Shown: piece after piece, positions 1-10,052 of the stretch
Numbering within the stretch: position 1 is the first letter of the stretch
Layout: every line of letters starts with the position of its first letter
Source of the DNA: Piezodorus guildinii
Lineage: Eukaryota; Arthropoda; Insecta; Hemiptera; Pentatomidae
Reading direction: 5' to 3'
DNA length: 64,000 nucleotides
NCBI GenBank assembly: GCA_023052935.1
Contig: CM041292.1
Span: 170,169,900 to 170,233,899, forward strand
Position numbers and translations under genes: made by a program
The notes under the pieces: model-generated
Seen by the model: only the letters and a program-made list of their open reading frames with translations
Told to the model about the DNA's origin: nothing
Databases searched by the model: none

Positions 1-870
1 TTGTATATGTAATATATAGTAAGGGAAAGTATGATCGTTAAAATTTTTGAATACCAATTTTCCATGGAAATACATAAGTATAAATTATCAAGTCCCGCAA
101 AAAGGTCTCTGTGTATGGTAAGTTAAGCCCAAAAAATAAAATTCCTACGAAACTGAAATTTCATATTTGAGACAACAATAATCTCGAGTTGGTGCAGAAA
201 CATTTCCATCGAAATTAGCTAACCAGAAAAGCCACTTTATAACATGCGTTTTTCGACTTTATATAATTTTCTCTAAAACAGCTCAAACGATTTTGATTAA
301 ACTCCCTTTTTCTATGTACAATTTGATGTGGTGTAATAAAGATTTTATTCTGATTTAAATAGTTTGATCCGGCTTAAATGCCGATATTTTAAATTTTTTT
401 CCTCAAAAGTACCTTTAGTACATTTGTAGATTCTATAAAAATAACCATATCATGATTATAGCATTGATAGAAAACGGATAAATCTATAAGTAGAACAAAT
501 GCAATACACAACTAATGGAGAAAAGATCAAACATATTTTTTAATACAATATTTGTGATTTTGAACATAAAAACAGTAATATAGATGTATAATATACAGTT
601 TTAAAGCTAAAGATTTTAGAAAAAATATTATCGTATACACAAAATTTAAAAGACTAACGGAGAGTGATGAAAAGACGATAAAACTAACTGATCGTCGTAG
701 TTAATATGATTGATTATTTAATAAAATACACGCTTTTATCAAAACTCAATATAATTAATTCTTTATCAATTTATTTTCATCTCTTAATGCATTCAAAAAT
801 TCTTAAATTGATTTTAACAACTGAGGTTAGTGAAAGTCGTGTGTTACGAGCACCAGATTTTTATATTTTT
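1..870 (+). repeat. Dispersed repeat family R, copy 1 (start cut by the window edge)
   Basis: Non-coding interspersed repeat. It opens with a 'taagggaaagtat' block, continues through 'ctgaaatttcatattt' and 'ggcttaaatgccgatatttt', and ends near 865 with 'gaggttagtgaaagtc' and a 'gcaccagattttt' end. The same blocks recur in the same order near 13.7, 16.4, 32.8 and 53.9 kb on + and near 39.5-40.0 kb on -. No coding frame or terminal inverted repeat was seen, so its class is unknown; a non-autonomous element is the likeliest explanation. Confidence 0.7.
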
Positions 871-1499
871 TAAGAAATTTATCAGTATTTTCATATCTGG
901 AAGTATTTAATTTAATATTTAAACGTTATCTTATATTAGCTTCCTTTAAAGATAAGTTAAAATTTAAAAAAAAAATGTCAATAGACTCCCACAGTTTTAA
1001 AACTTATTGCCCTTGAATGTGACAGATTGTAATGTTCTTCACTAAAACGCTATTAACAATAAAAAATAATAAAAAAATTCATAGATTTAGAATATATCTT
1101 TTTTTCTCTATCTTTTGTTGTTGACATGTTACCTGTTCACCTTGGTTCAAAAGTAACGGATAGTTCTCACGGAACTATGCATGTCACCACTGAAATAATA
1201 TCTCTACTAATACTGCTCCGATTTCCATGTTGTTTTTTTTAGCCTGTAGGAAATTTTGTAATAAATAATATAAGTGTACAACGAATACAAAAGTTTAAAC
1301 TATTTTTAGCGGGTTTTAAGTATTATTTAATTAATAGATGCGCTCGATAACGTTACTTCGTCTCTCAGATTTTTGTTTTTTCCAGTAGGAATTCGCTTAA
1401 ATTCAGTCTTAAAAACATCACTAGACTTTAAGAAAATCACATCAGTGAATATTGGAGAAATATCGGTAAGAAAAGTTATAATTTTCTTTGTACAATCAC
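871..1499. other. AT-rich spacer, nothing recognised
   Basis: Homopolymer-rich AT sequence with no coding frame and no match to the other repeat families in the window. Confidence 0.6.
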
Positions 1500-1654
1500 G
1501 AAAAGTGAAAGGAGGGTCACTGATCAGCTGATTGCCGCTAGCTCGGGCTTGCTTTTCTTTTACTTACCTTTCTTCTATTATTTTTCCTTCTCATTTCATC
1601 ATTTATTAATTATTATTATTATTTTTTTAATCAATGAGATATTTTCATCAAGTA

Positions 1655-2700
1655 ATGTCCTCAAAAGCAACAAGTAAAAGATCTAAATCTGCAGGTTCAA
1701 ACTCGTCCCCGACAAAACAGAGACCTCGCCGTTAAAATAATAAAAAATTATCCCACCAGCAACCGCTTCAGCTACCTCTTTAGGATCTGAGCCACAGCCT
1801 AGCACATTATCACAATGAATAACTGATGAATCGCCGTTTTTTACACCGAACCCATTTCAGATCCTCCAAAATGAAAAATAAACTATGGAATCTTCTCCTA
1901 TACCCGGGGAACCACTACCTTCACCAATACCTGTTAAAAATATTTAAAAAATTCAACTACTGTGTGGGCATTTAAAAAAATTAATAGTTATTCAACAAAC
2001 TAATTAATAGTTATTCTTGTATAAGTAGAACCAGTGATACTAAAATATCCCGACTACCGCCGAAACCAACAGAAAAATAGTAAAATATCTGACTGAGACC
2101 AAAGCTGATTTTCATAGCTATCAGTTGCGCCAGTACAGAGCTTTAAGAGTTGTAATCAGAAACCTACACCCTTCAACACCAGTTGCTGCTTTCGAAGAAG
2201 AACTGACGGAGATAGGCTTTAAAGTGCGGCAAGTCACCAAAGTCCTAAAAGATAAAATTCCACTGCCTCTATTCTTCGTGGACTTGAAACCATCAGCAGG
2301 AGTTGAAAAAGTTATTGACCTCAATAGATTGTGCCATACTAGTGTAAGAGTTGAGAAACCTTACACTAAGAAAGAGATAGTTCAGTACCATAATTGCCAG
2401 GCATATGGTCATACGAGAACTTACTGCCACCACGTACAATGCGGTGAACAACATAAGTCAGAAGAATGTACTATTAACACTCGCTGTATGTGCTCTGTGC
2501 CTCGAGGACCACTCGGCTAACTACAAGGGATGTCAAATCTACAAGAACCTCAAAGCCAGAAACCAAAAACCTCAGAATCTGGATGAAACAGCTGAATCGA
2601 TCAGAAACAGAAGACAACCTTCAAAAATAATTGATTCCAATGTCACATTTGCCCATCTACTTGGAGGTGGGAACCAGAACAAAGATGACCTGCTGTAACA
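1655..2700 (+). pseudogene. LINE ORF1 (gag-like, zinc-knuckle) remnant
   Basis: Remains of the RNA-binding ORF1 protein of a Jockey-type LINE, which coats element RNA. A start resembling the intact copy lies at 1655, but a stop follows within about 80 bases. The best open piece, 2125-2520, carries the PRE_C2HC-type region ('PLPLFFVDL') and the first CCHC knuckle. One knuckle position has mutated: 'YHNCQAYGHTRTYC' has Tyr where the first Cys of the intact copy lies. A frameshift near 2480 moves the last knuckle ('NYKGC') into another frame (2405-2698). The protein cannot be functional. Confidence 0.8.
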
Positions 2701-2935
2701 ACGCATACTTCAAAATCCTTAACCTATTCCACAACCACACATTCCTCAAAATTTAACCAACCCTCAAAAACCTCATTCGCATCAAATTTCTCATATTCCT
2801 CCTCCATCAAATGTCACAGACCTTACAAGTTTGATGACATCCTTCATCACTGCAATCAAATCCCTCATTTTGCCTCTAATATCACTACTTACTAATCTCG
2901 TATCAAATTTAATCCCTTTCTTAAAAAATCCTTAA

Positions 2936-4829
2936 ATGACTTCGCCTAACTCCTTATCATTCTCCTTTGGAATGCAAATGGTGTTAGAAATCATACTGAC
3001 GAACTTACAGCTTTATTGCAAGACAAAAACGTTGACGTAGCACTTATTACTGAAACTAGACTAACCACTAAACAGTACTTTAAAATACCTCAATACGTAA
3101 CATACCGTACGGACCACCCAGACGGCAAAGCCCATGCCGGTACTGCTGTCATTGTGCACCAGTCCCTCTCTCATCACTTACTCCCACTTCCGACCTATGA
3201 TTTCCTACAAACCACAGCCATAGTAATCAAAACTTTTCTTTCCGGTAACCCTTACATCAGCATAATGCCCTCCCAAACATTCCATTTCCAACACCGAATT
3301 TGTATCCTTTCTAAATTCCTTAGGAAATCATTTCATTCTGGGTGCAGACTTAAATGCCGAGCATCAACAGTGGGGTTCGAGAACCACGAATTCTCGTGGA
3401 CGAAATTTGCTGTCTGCACTCAACTCCCGTCATTTCAATCTCCTACCTCCTACCTACTGTCCAACCGATCCCAACCGTAATCCTGACATCCTTGACTTCT
3501 TCATTCACAGCGGTTTAGGCTCCCTCAACTTATCTGTAACGCACTTATTACTGAAACTAGACTAACCACTAAACAGTAACATACCGTACGGACCACCCAG
3601 ACGAAAAAGGCCATGCCGGTACTGCTGTAATTGTGCACTAGTCCCTCTCCCACCACTTATTCTCAGTTTCCTCCTATGATTTCCTACAGTGCCCTGCCAT
3701 AGTAATCAAGACTTTTTAATTTCCGATCACCCTCGCATCAGCGTTCTGCCCTCCTAAAGATTCCATCTCCAACATTTTATTTGAATCCTTCCCCATTTCC
3801 TTAGAAAACCACTTCATTCTGGGTGCAGACTTGAATGCTAAGAACCAACAATGGGGTTCCAGATCCACGAATTGTCGTGGGCGGAATTTACAGTCTGCAC
3901 TCAACTCTAGACGTTTCAACCTTCTGCCTCCTGACTCCCCTACCTACTGGCCAACCGATCCTAACCGTAATCCTGACATCCTTGACTTCTTCATCCACAG
4001 CGGATTAGGCTCCCTAAACATGTCGGTGGCTCACCTTGATGGACTATCCTCTGGCCTTAGTCCATTGATCCTTAAAGTATCCCTAACTCTTATTCCTAAA
4101 CCCACCCGACCGTCATTGATCAGAGGACTAGTCAACTGGGACCTTTTTCGGCAAATCCTGACCAGTGATATTGACCTCAGAGTGATACTCAAAACTCCAG
4201 ATGACCTCGACGATGCCGTAAACTCCTTCACCACCGCTATTCAACAAGCTGTTTGGACTGCCTCCTCTCCCATAACCAAAATCATTTACCACAACACCTC
4301 ATAGACCTCTTCCGCACCAAACGCCAATCCAGATCCTTATGGCAACTCACCCGCCACCCCACAGATCGCCGCTCCTATAACTTTTATTGTCGACAATTAA
4401 AGAGGGAGCTGGCGACGTTCCGTTCCCAATCCTTTAGTTCCTTCCTTTCTTCTCTCTCCGCTCAAGACAATGCCCTGTGGAATGTCACCAAGAAATTTCT
4501 AAAATCCCACCACATTTCCCATCCCCTCCATCGTAGTAATGGTGGCTGCGTCTTATAAAGAAGTCTTTACACCTCATCCAGAATTCCATCCAAACCACAC
4601 TATAGTAGTGGAAGGATTCCTTCAGTCTCCAATCGCGCTTCCATTACCTTCTGAAGCAGTTAATCCCTCTGAGGTCAAATATCTTTTCCGAAAACTTACA
4701 CTCCGTAAATCTCCTGGATATGATCTCACTCCTCAGATTCTCAGACTGCTTCCATCTAAAGCCGTTATATTTACAACTCCGTCCTGCGCACTACCCATTT
4801 TTGTATTTCCCCTATTCCAAACCAATTAA
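2936..4829 (+). pseudogene. LINE ORF2 (endonuclease plus start of RT) remnant
   Basis: Decayed ORF2. The apurinic-type endonuclease start ('LLWNANGV', then 'ALITETR' and 'YRTDHPD') is readable from about 2959. The 'NQQWGSRS' block and 'PDILDFFIHSG' follow in shifted frames. A linker around 4130-4300 matches the 'NWD.FR' region of the intact copy. The stretch 4539-4829 carries the beginning of the RT domain ('KSPGYDLTPQILR') and then loses homology. Multiple frame changes and an internal tandem duplication (3040-4025) disable it. Confidence 0.8.
3040..4025 (+). repeat. Internal tandem duplication inside the degraded LINE
   Basis: The endonuclease-coding segment occurs twice head to tail. Unit 1 runs from about 3040 to 3540 and unit 2 from 3541 to about 4025. 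Both start with 'gcacttattactgaaact' and both run on to 'aatcctgacatccttgactt' and 'ttaggctccct'. The units differ by many substitutions and small deletions; unit 2 lacks the 'actttaaaatacctcaatacg' piece. The duplication is therefore old, or it arose by recombination between two related copies. Confidence 0.8.
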
Positions 4830-5214
4830 TAAGATTCATATATACATATTATAAATATAAAAGTTAATGCTGTATATAACTTAAAATTATATTAAAAGCT
4901 AACTTCATCAAAGGCTGCTTTTTCATTTCTGGAAACCGCAAGTTGCTGAATTTATTGTTGACAAGAGCAAGAATAGATTTTAAGAGCATTATAATTATCT
5001 TTTTATTCAATCAACTAAATATCATTAATTTGGATATAAATACAGTTTATTTTAAACTCAAGCGGTTGGTGCTTAATATAATTAAATTACTTCATCCTTC
5101 TTTTTTTTCAATGGAAGATTAAAATCAATGACAACAAAACTTAGGCAGTAATTATCACAAAAAGAAGGCCGTCGTTACAAAATCCATTGTTTTTAACAGA
5201 CCCACAATCCACTG
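4830..5214. other. AT-rich spacer, nothing recognised
   Basis: Junction between two LINE relics. AT-rich, with no coding frame or repeat signature that I could recognise. Confidence 0.5.
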
Positions 5215-5677
5215 GTTCTAGTCTATATTTGTGTCTAGAAATGGAAAAATCCTTGACTTTTACAAAACATATACACAACAAATGCAATAGAGCCAAAAAT
5301 AGCATCAGAAAAATTATCTAATACTTCCATAGACATTCAAAACTTAATAAAAAAAAAAATTAATTCGGTAGAAAACTGTCATCCGTCTCATATTAATCTA
5401 CTCTGCCCCAGCCTGAAGTTACACATGCAAATCAAGCTACCGAAAAATGGAGGTGGTTAGAAACACATGTATAAGAATCGTGAATAATGATGCCCGTTAT
5501 ACCCAAATCTCAACCATGGAATCCGATTTACAGCACCCATCGATTAAAAAATATACACACTCGCTGGCACATTTTTTTCCCCTTACTTTGAATTCCGACA
5601 ACCCAATCATTCGAAAAATTGGTGACTATGACAAGAGTTCTCTGAAACGTTATACACATAAACTTATGAAATACTAA
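5215..5677 (+). pseudogene. C-terminal RT fragment of a second, diverged LINE
   Basis: Two frames together read as the post-catalytic 'thumb' and C-terminal part of a Jockey-like ORF2. 'YLCLEMEKSLTFTKHIHNKC' at about 5225-5290 matches the 'YLGL..DKRLTWNPH' region of the intact element. 'MEVVRNTCIRIVNNDARYT' at 5447-5505 matches the 'LQSKILRKILNAPYFVT' region. The ORF tail ends at 5677. Frameshifts and a poly(A) interruption near 5350 show it is dead. Confidence 0.6.
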
Positions 5678-7834
5678 TTACTTAATCAACATTGGAATGT
5701 AAACATGTATTAGTTTAGTATACACAAATAAAATCTACAGTGATTTTTAATGTTAACTACCTGCCTTATTTACCTCATGTTAATTAATAATTTCTTTTGT
5801 TCTGTTTTTCTCTTTAAATCTTTTTATTGTGTTGTTTTTTTAAAAAGAATTTTCCTTCTGTTTTAAATCTAAATTAGGCTACAATAACTATTAACACCTT
5901 CTGTAAATATCACTTAAGTTTAACATCTACAGCATGTTTAAACTCCGAGGCGTGTGGCCAAATATAAAAAAAATCCTGATAAATAATTATTAAAAAAATA
6001 TATATATTATTTTAAATCTTTGGTCAAACAAGCCTTACTAACTTTTCCTTACCATAAGAAAACGTAAATAGTAACAACACTAAGAAAAGAATGTTGTTTT
6101 ATCAAGTATTCATAATGAACCTGAAAAATTACGCACAAATATAATACATTTAAAAGAAAATTCGCAAATGGACCCGATTCTAAACGGAATAATGACCTAT
6201 GAAGTAGTGCCTATATGGAAGAAAAATACTGCTATAACAGTTCAAGAGTTTCAGGTGGTATTAAGTTATAGGAACTATAGCGGTGAGCTTAAATATATTT
6301 GCAATAGGAAAGAAATTTGATAAATCATGTAAAGCTGTATAAAACCGAAACAGGTATTAATTTAATTATAAACTAGAAAATGCGTGTCTTGATAAAATAT
6401 TAGTATTTAATAGAAAACTGGAAATGTATGAAGTTAAGAGGAGGCCAACAATTATTTTTACTTGCTACCATGTAACTTTATTTAAAAATAATACAATCTT
6501 GTTCCATCAAGTGCAAAGAGTAGTAGTGTTAAAACAAAAAATTCATCATATATGTACAGACTGAAGAAAAAAGGTAAAATAAAAAAAAAAAGTTAACTAT
6601 GAAGATTTTAAATTATTAAGAAACTTTAAATACAATTAAAGTTTAAAAATGTTAAATAATAACACAGCTTTGATGGAAGTTAAATAGTATAACAAAAGAA
6701 CTTAATTAATAAAAAAAGCTTAAAAAGTTACTTAAGTTTCGATACAAACTCGTGTTTCATGAAACAATCCATTATATTATAATCTACAACAATCAGTAAT
6801 TTTATCCGCTTTTTATAAATCTATATTATCCTTTACATCTTTGTGTAGAAGATAATAATTTTTCTAAAATATATTAACATTCCCACCGTAATTATACATA
6901 TATGTTACTGTTCTTATATTGAAAAGAAATGCATAAAAAATATTTTCGATCTTTTCTCAAAATATCAGTTGGTAATAAAATTCATTCAAATGTGGTTAAT
7001 TTTTCAACAACAGAGAAAAAAGAAGCTATACGTTGGTAATTAAAACGTCTAATGCAATACACTGCAACATAATGAAAACAAAAATATTTTGGATAACAAA
7101 TAATATCGAATATGAAAATATTAGAAGATAACTTGAATCAGATGCTAGCTTCGATATCAAAATTACATACTCATCATACTCATAGCATATTCAAATATCT
7201 ATGATTTTATAATGATAAAAAAACATTAATAGTATTTATACATTATTATGTATTATATATAACCACATCCTGTTGAATCATACCAATTTTGAGTTTAAGG
7301 TGAAGGAAAGAAAAGTGTTTTTATTGCTTTGGGCTATAACGTACATTGAAACCAATTAATTGCCAGTAAGAGCACAAAAGAGAATTACTGCCGGCTGTTA
7401 TCAACAGAATTACTGGAGTTAACTATCAACCAATAACACCCCAATAAACGACTGTAAATGGATAACCCTTATGATATAACTTGTAAGTGTTGATGGTCTA
7501 GTTACAGATAAATAAAAAACAAACAACTACTTAACAACAATAGATACAACGATTATATACCAATGAGCTACGAAAACTTTTAAAAAATCTGTACGAACAT
7601 ACAACACGCTTCTCTAACTAAAACAGATAGTATGAGTTTTATTTTTAGTTGTAAATGTAATAACTAGTTGAAGTTTTATTTATTTTTCATGAAAAGATTT
7701 GAAAATTTTGAAATATCAAAAATTATTAACAACTTATTTTTTTTATTTATTTTTTTCATCTCTCTGTTACGCCATGCATTTAATCCTCCATATTTGTTTT
7801 CTAAAATCTGCTTTCAAATGGTACATCTATACTT
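5678..7834. other. AT-rich spacer
   Basis: No gene found. A 'gaggcgtgtggcc' patch near 5950 may be the 3' UTR of the preceding LINE relic. The rest is AT-rich with short homopolymers. Confidence 0.5.
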
Positions 7835-7846
7835 AAATAGTACTTA
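7835..7846 (+). repeat. Target-site duplication, left copy
   Basis: AAATAGTACTTA immediately precedes the 5' end of the intact LINE and recurs at 12882-12893 after its poly(A) tail. The leading A residues could also belong to the tail. Confidence 0.85.
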
Positions 7847-8354
7847 GAGATAAGCATCATGGCCGCAAGTGAACCTACAAATAGTTATTGCTCTGTGTTC
7901 ATTTCTTATCTACAGTGGTATTAGCCGTTAATTTGTTGCTAAAGTTTGTAAACATTGACTATTTACAGACGTGAACAATATTCAATTGAGTTTCGTGGGG
8001 TAAGTGTAATAATTGTACTTATTAACAGTGAGAACTATTGAGTGTTGCAAGCGGGTCCTCTCTACCTCGTGGACGGGCAGATCCTCACCTGCTCGCTCCG
8101 AGCCTCTAGCTATCATTCTATTGAAGACTAATCTTGTCAACTGACTTGTAGCTCACTCGGTTGGAGCGCTGCTTCCTGGTCTCATCTACGTATTTCAACA
8201 CGAGTTCTACTACTGTCACAAACAATATCTTTTATTTTTATTTTACATTTTTTTTTTTTTCATTTATTTCTTCTTTTCTCTCCTTTATATTATTTATGTA
8301 TACATTTATAAGATAAATTTTATTTTATTTTATTTTATTTTTTAAAACATTAAA
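7847..8354 (+). promoter_or_regulatory. 5' UTR / presumed internal promoter of the intact LINE
   Basis: 508 bases between the TSD and the ORF1 start. The first part is mixed in composition and GC-richer around 8045-8215. The last 130 bases are T-rich with TTTTA repeats just before the ATG. Jockey-group elements use internal RNA polymerase II promoters located here; that role is inferred from the family, and I did not identify specific promoter boxes. Confidence 0.5.
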
Positions 8355-10052
8355 ATGAGTAAAACTTCGTGTTTGGAAACTGATGAAGATACAGCCTTCT
8401 CAGAAGTAAGTGAGTCCGACTCACAATACTTAACAAGAAGAACTCTTCAAAAGCGACAACGTTCTCTCGAAAATTCACCAAATAAAAAAAAAAATAAAAA
8501 GGGGAAGAAACAAAATTCACCTCCAAGTAACTCCATAAATAGCTCCGGCAGTACTTCTGCAGCCAACAAATTTGATTCCTCTCTACCGCAATATCCGTCA
8601 ACCTCCAATGTACCAAATATTACGACCAGCAATAAGTTTGCAGCCCTCAGTAACATTGATACAGAGACCACAACACCACATCAAATTACTGAACCTGAGC
8701 CTCCCCCCATTTTCGTCACAAATATACAGGACTTTATGGCTCTGGGACAAGAAATCTCTAATCTTATTGGCCAGACGAATTTCCAATGTTATTCAAGATT
8801 AAAAGAGGTCAAGATCAACACGACGAACAAAGAAAGTTACAAAAAATTAGTTAGCCACTTAACAGACAAAAAGTATGATTTTCATTGCTATCAACTTAGA
8901 CAAGAGAAGTCATACCGAGTAGTTCTGAGAGGATTACACAGCACCACACCCACCACAGCCATTAAGAGGGACATCGAAGAGCTGGGTCACAGTGTCAGAA
9001 ACATCTCCAACGTGATTCACCCAACGGGAAAATATCCTCTCCCCTTGTTTTTCGTTGACCTGGAACCAGCCCACAATAATTCTGAAATATTTCACGTCAA
9101 TAGATTAGTATACTCCGTTATAAGTTTTGAGGAACCAAGACAGAGAGCAGAAATCGTTCAGTGTACTAGGTGCCAAAGCCTTGGGCACACGAAGACTTAT
9201 TGTCATCATCAAGCCAGATGCGTGAAATGTGCCGGTCCACATGAGACCAACCTCTGTCTGAAGACTCGAGATACACCGGCTAAATGCGCTCTATGTGGTG
9301 AAGCCCATCCAGCTAATTATAAAGGATGCATTATTTATAAAAATAAGCAACGTCAAAAAGCCATCTACACTTCCTCTCATTTGCAAAGAAACGTAGTTCC
9401 TGAAGATCTAAAATCTAACCCTTCAGCGCGAAACGGACTGGGAACCTTGGAAAATGCGGTTGTCAATGAAGTTAATAAACCAACGAGTTCCAAGATCAAG
9501 ACCCCAACAGTTTCGAACATTGGCAGGAAACCTCAACAACAGGTGCATCAAGCTTCTTTACTTCCAACCAGACAAGCTAACTCTCAAGCCTCTCCTTCTC
9601 AGCCTTCGACTTCTCATCCTCAGCCACCGATCTCCCATTCCAATACTCAGACTTCTCATCCTAATACTCATCCTAACATTCCGACTTCTCACCCCAATTT
9701 CCAATCAAAAACCTCTTTTAATGAAATATCCTCTAAAAGCATATCAAGAGTTAAGTTGCCACCCCAGAATTCCAACCACCTTGTCCTTTCGCAATCATCC
9801 TCTCAAATTAACCCTCCACCAGAACCTCAATCAAATGTCGAATATAGTCTGCGATGGAAGGAAAAACCCCATCCCAGACAAATTATTCCTCCAACCCAAG
9901 ATTATTCAAGCTTCTCCTATCCTAACCAAAATCCATACGATACTGCCTCAATCCTTTCATCGTTCCTTCGTGATTTACAGGAAACAATCAAACCATTAAT
10001 CAACCTCCTTACCCGACTCCTTTCAGAAATCCCGCTCAATACCTTACGATGA
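8355..10052 (+). CDS. LINE ORF1: gag-like RNA-binding protein with three zinc knuckles
   Basis: A 565-residue ORF1 protein. By family knowledge it binds element RNA as an RNP and helps bring it to chromatin. The N-terminus (1-110) is Ser/Asn/Lys-rich with a basic 'NKKKNKKGKK' patch. Residues about 150-265 form the PRE_C2HC-type region ('LPLFFVDLEP'). Three CCHC-type knuckles follow at about 270-325: 'CTRCQSLGHTKTYC', 'CVKCAGPHETNLC' and 'CALCGEAHPANYKGC'. Residues 390-500 are a Ser/Pro/His/Gln-rich low-complexity stretch with repeated 'SHPN' motifs. The ATG at 8355 is the first in the frame and follows an A-rich context (acattaaaATG). The stop codon overlaps the ORF2 start (ATGA at 10049-10052). 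No damage is seen. Confidence 0.92.
   Translation: MSKTSCLETDEDTAFSEVSESDSQYLTRRTLQKRQRSLENSPNKKKNKKGKKQNSPPSNSINSSGSTSAANKFDSSLPQYPSTSNVPNITTSNKFAALSNIDTETTTPHQITEPEPPPIFVTNIQDFMALGQEISNLIGQTNFQCYSRLKEVKINTTNKESYKKLVSHLTDKKYDFHCYQLRQEKSYRVVLRGLHSTTPTTAIKRDIEELGHSVRNISNVIHPTGKYPLPLFFVDLEPAHNNSEIFHVNRLVYSVISFEEPRQRAEIVQCTRCQSLGHTKTYCHHQARCVKCAGPHETNLCLKTRDTPAKCALCGEAHPANYKGCIIYKNKQRQKAIYTSSHLQRNVVPEDLKSNPSARNGLGTLENAVVNEVNKPTSSKIKTPTVSNIGRKPQQQVHQASLLPTRQANSQASPSQPSTSHPQPPISHSNTQTSHPNTHPNIPTSHPNFQSKTSFNEISSKSISRVKLPPQNSNHLVLSQSSSQINPPPEPQSNVEYSLRWKEKPHPRQIIPPTQDYSSFSYPNQNPYDTASILSSFLRDLQETIKPLINLLTRLLSEIPLNTLR

Larger units (their letters stand above)
1500..4829 (+). mobile_element. Degraded Jockey-type LINE, copy 1
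   Basis: A decayed non-LTR retrotransposon related to the intact element at 7847-12881. In order it has a pyrimidine-rich leader (about 1540-1650), ORF1 remains with Jockey-type zinc knuckles, an ATGA junction at 2936-2939 at the expected ORF1/ORF2 boundary, an endonuclease region that is partly duplicated in tandem, and the start of the RT domain. It breaks off near 4829 before the RT catalytic motifs, and no poly(A) tail or TSD is visible. Frameshifts and stops interrupt both ORFs. It is a separate subfamily from the intact copy and appears closer to the RT fragment at 19767-20714. Confidence 0.85.
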
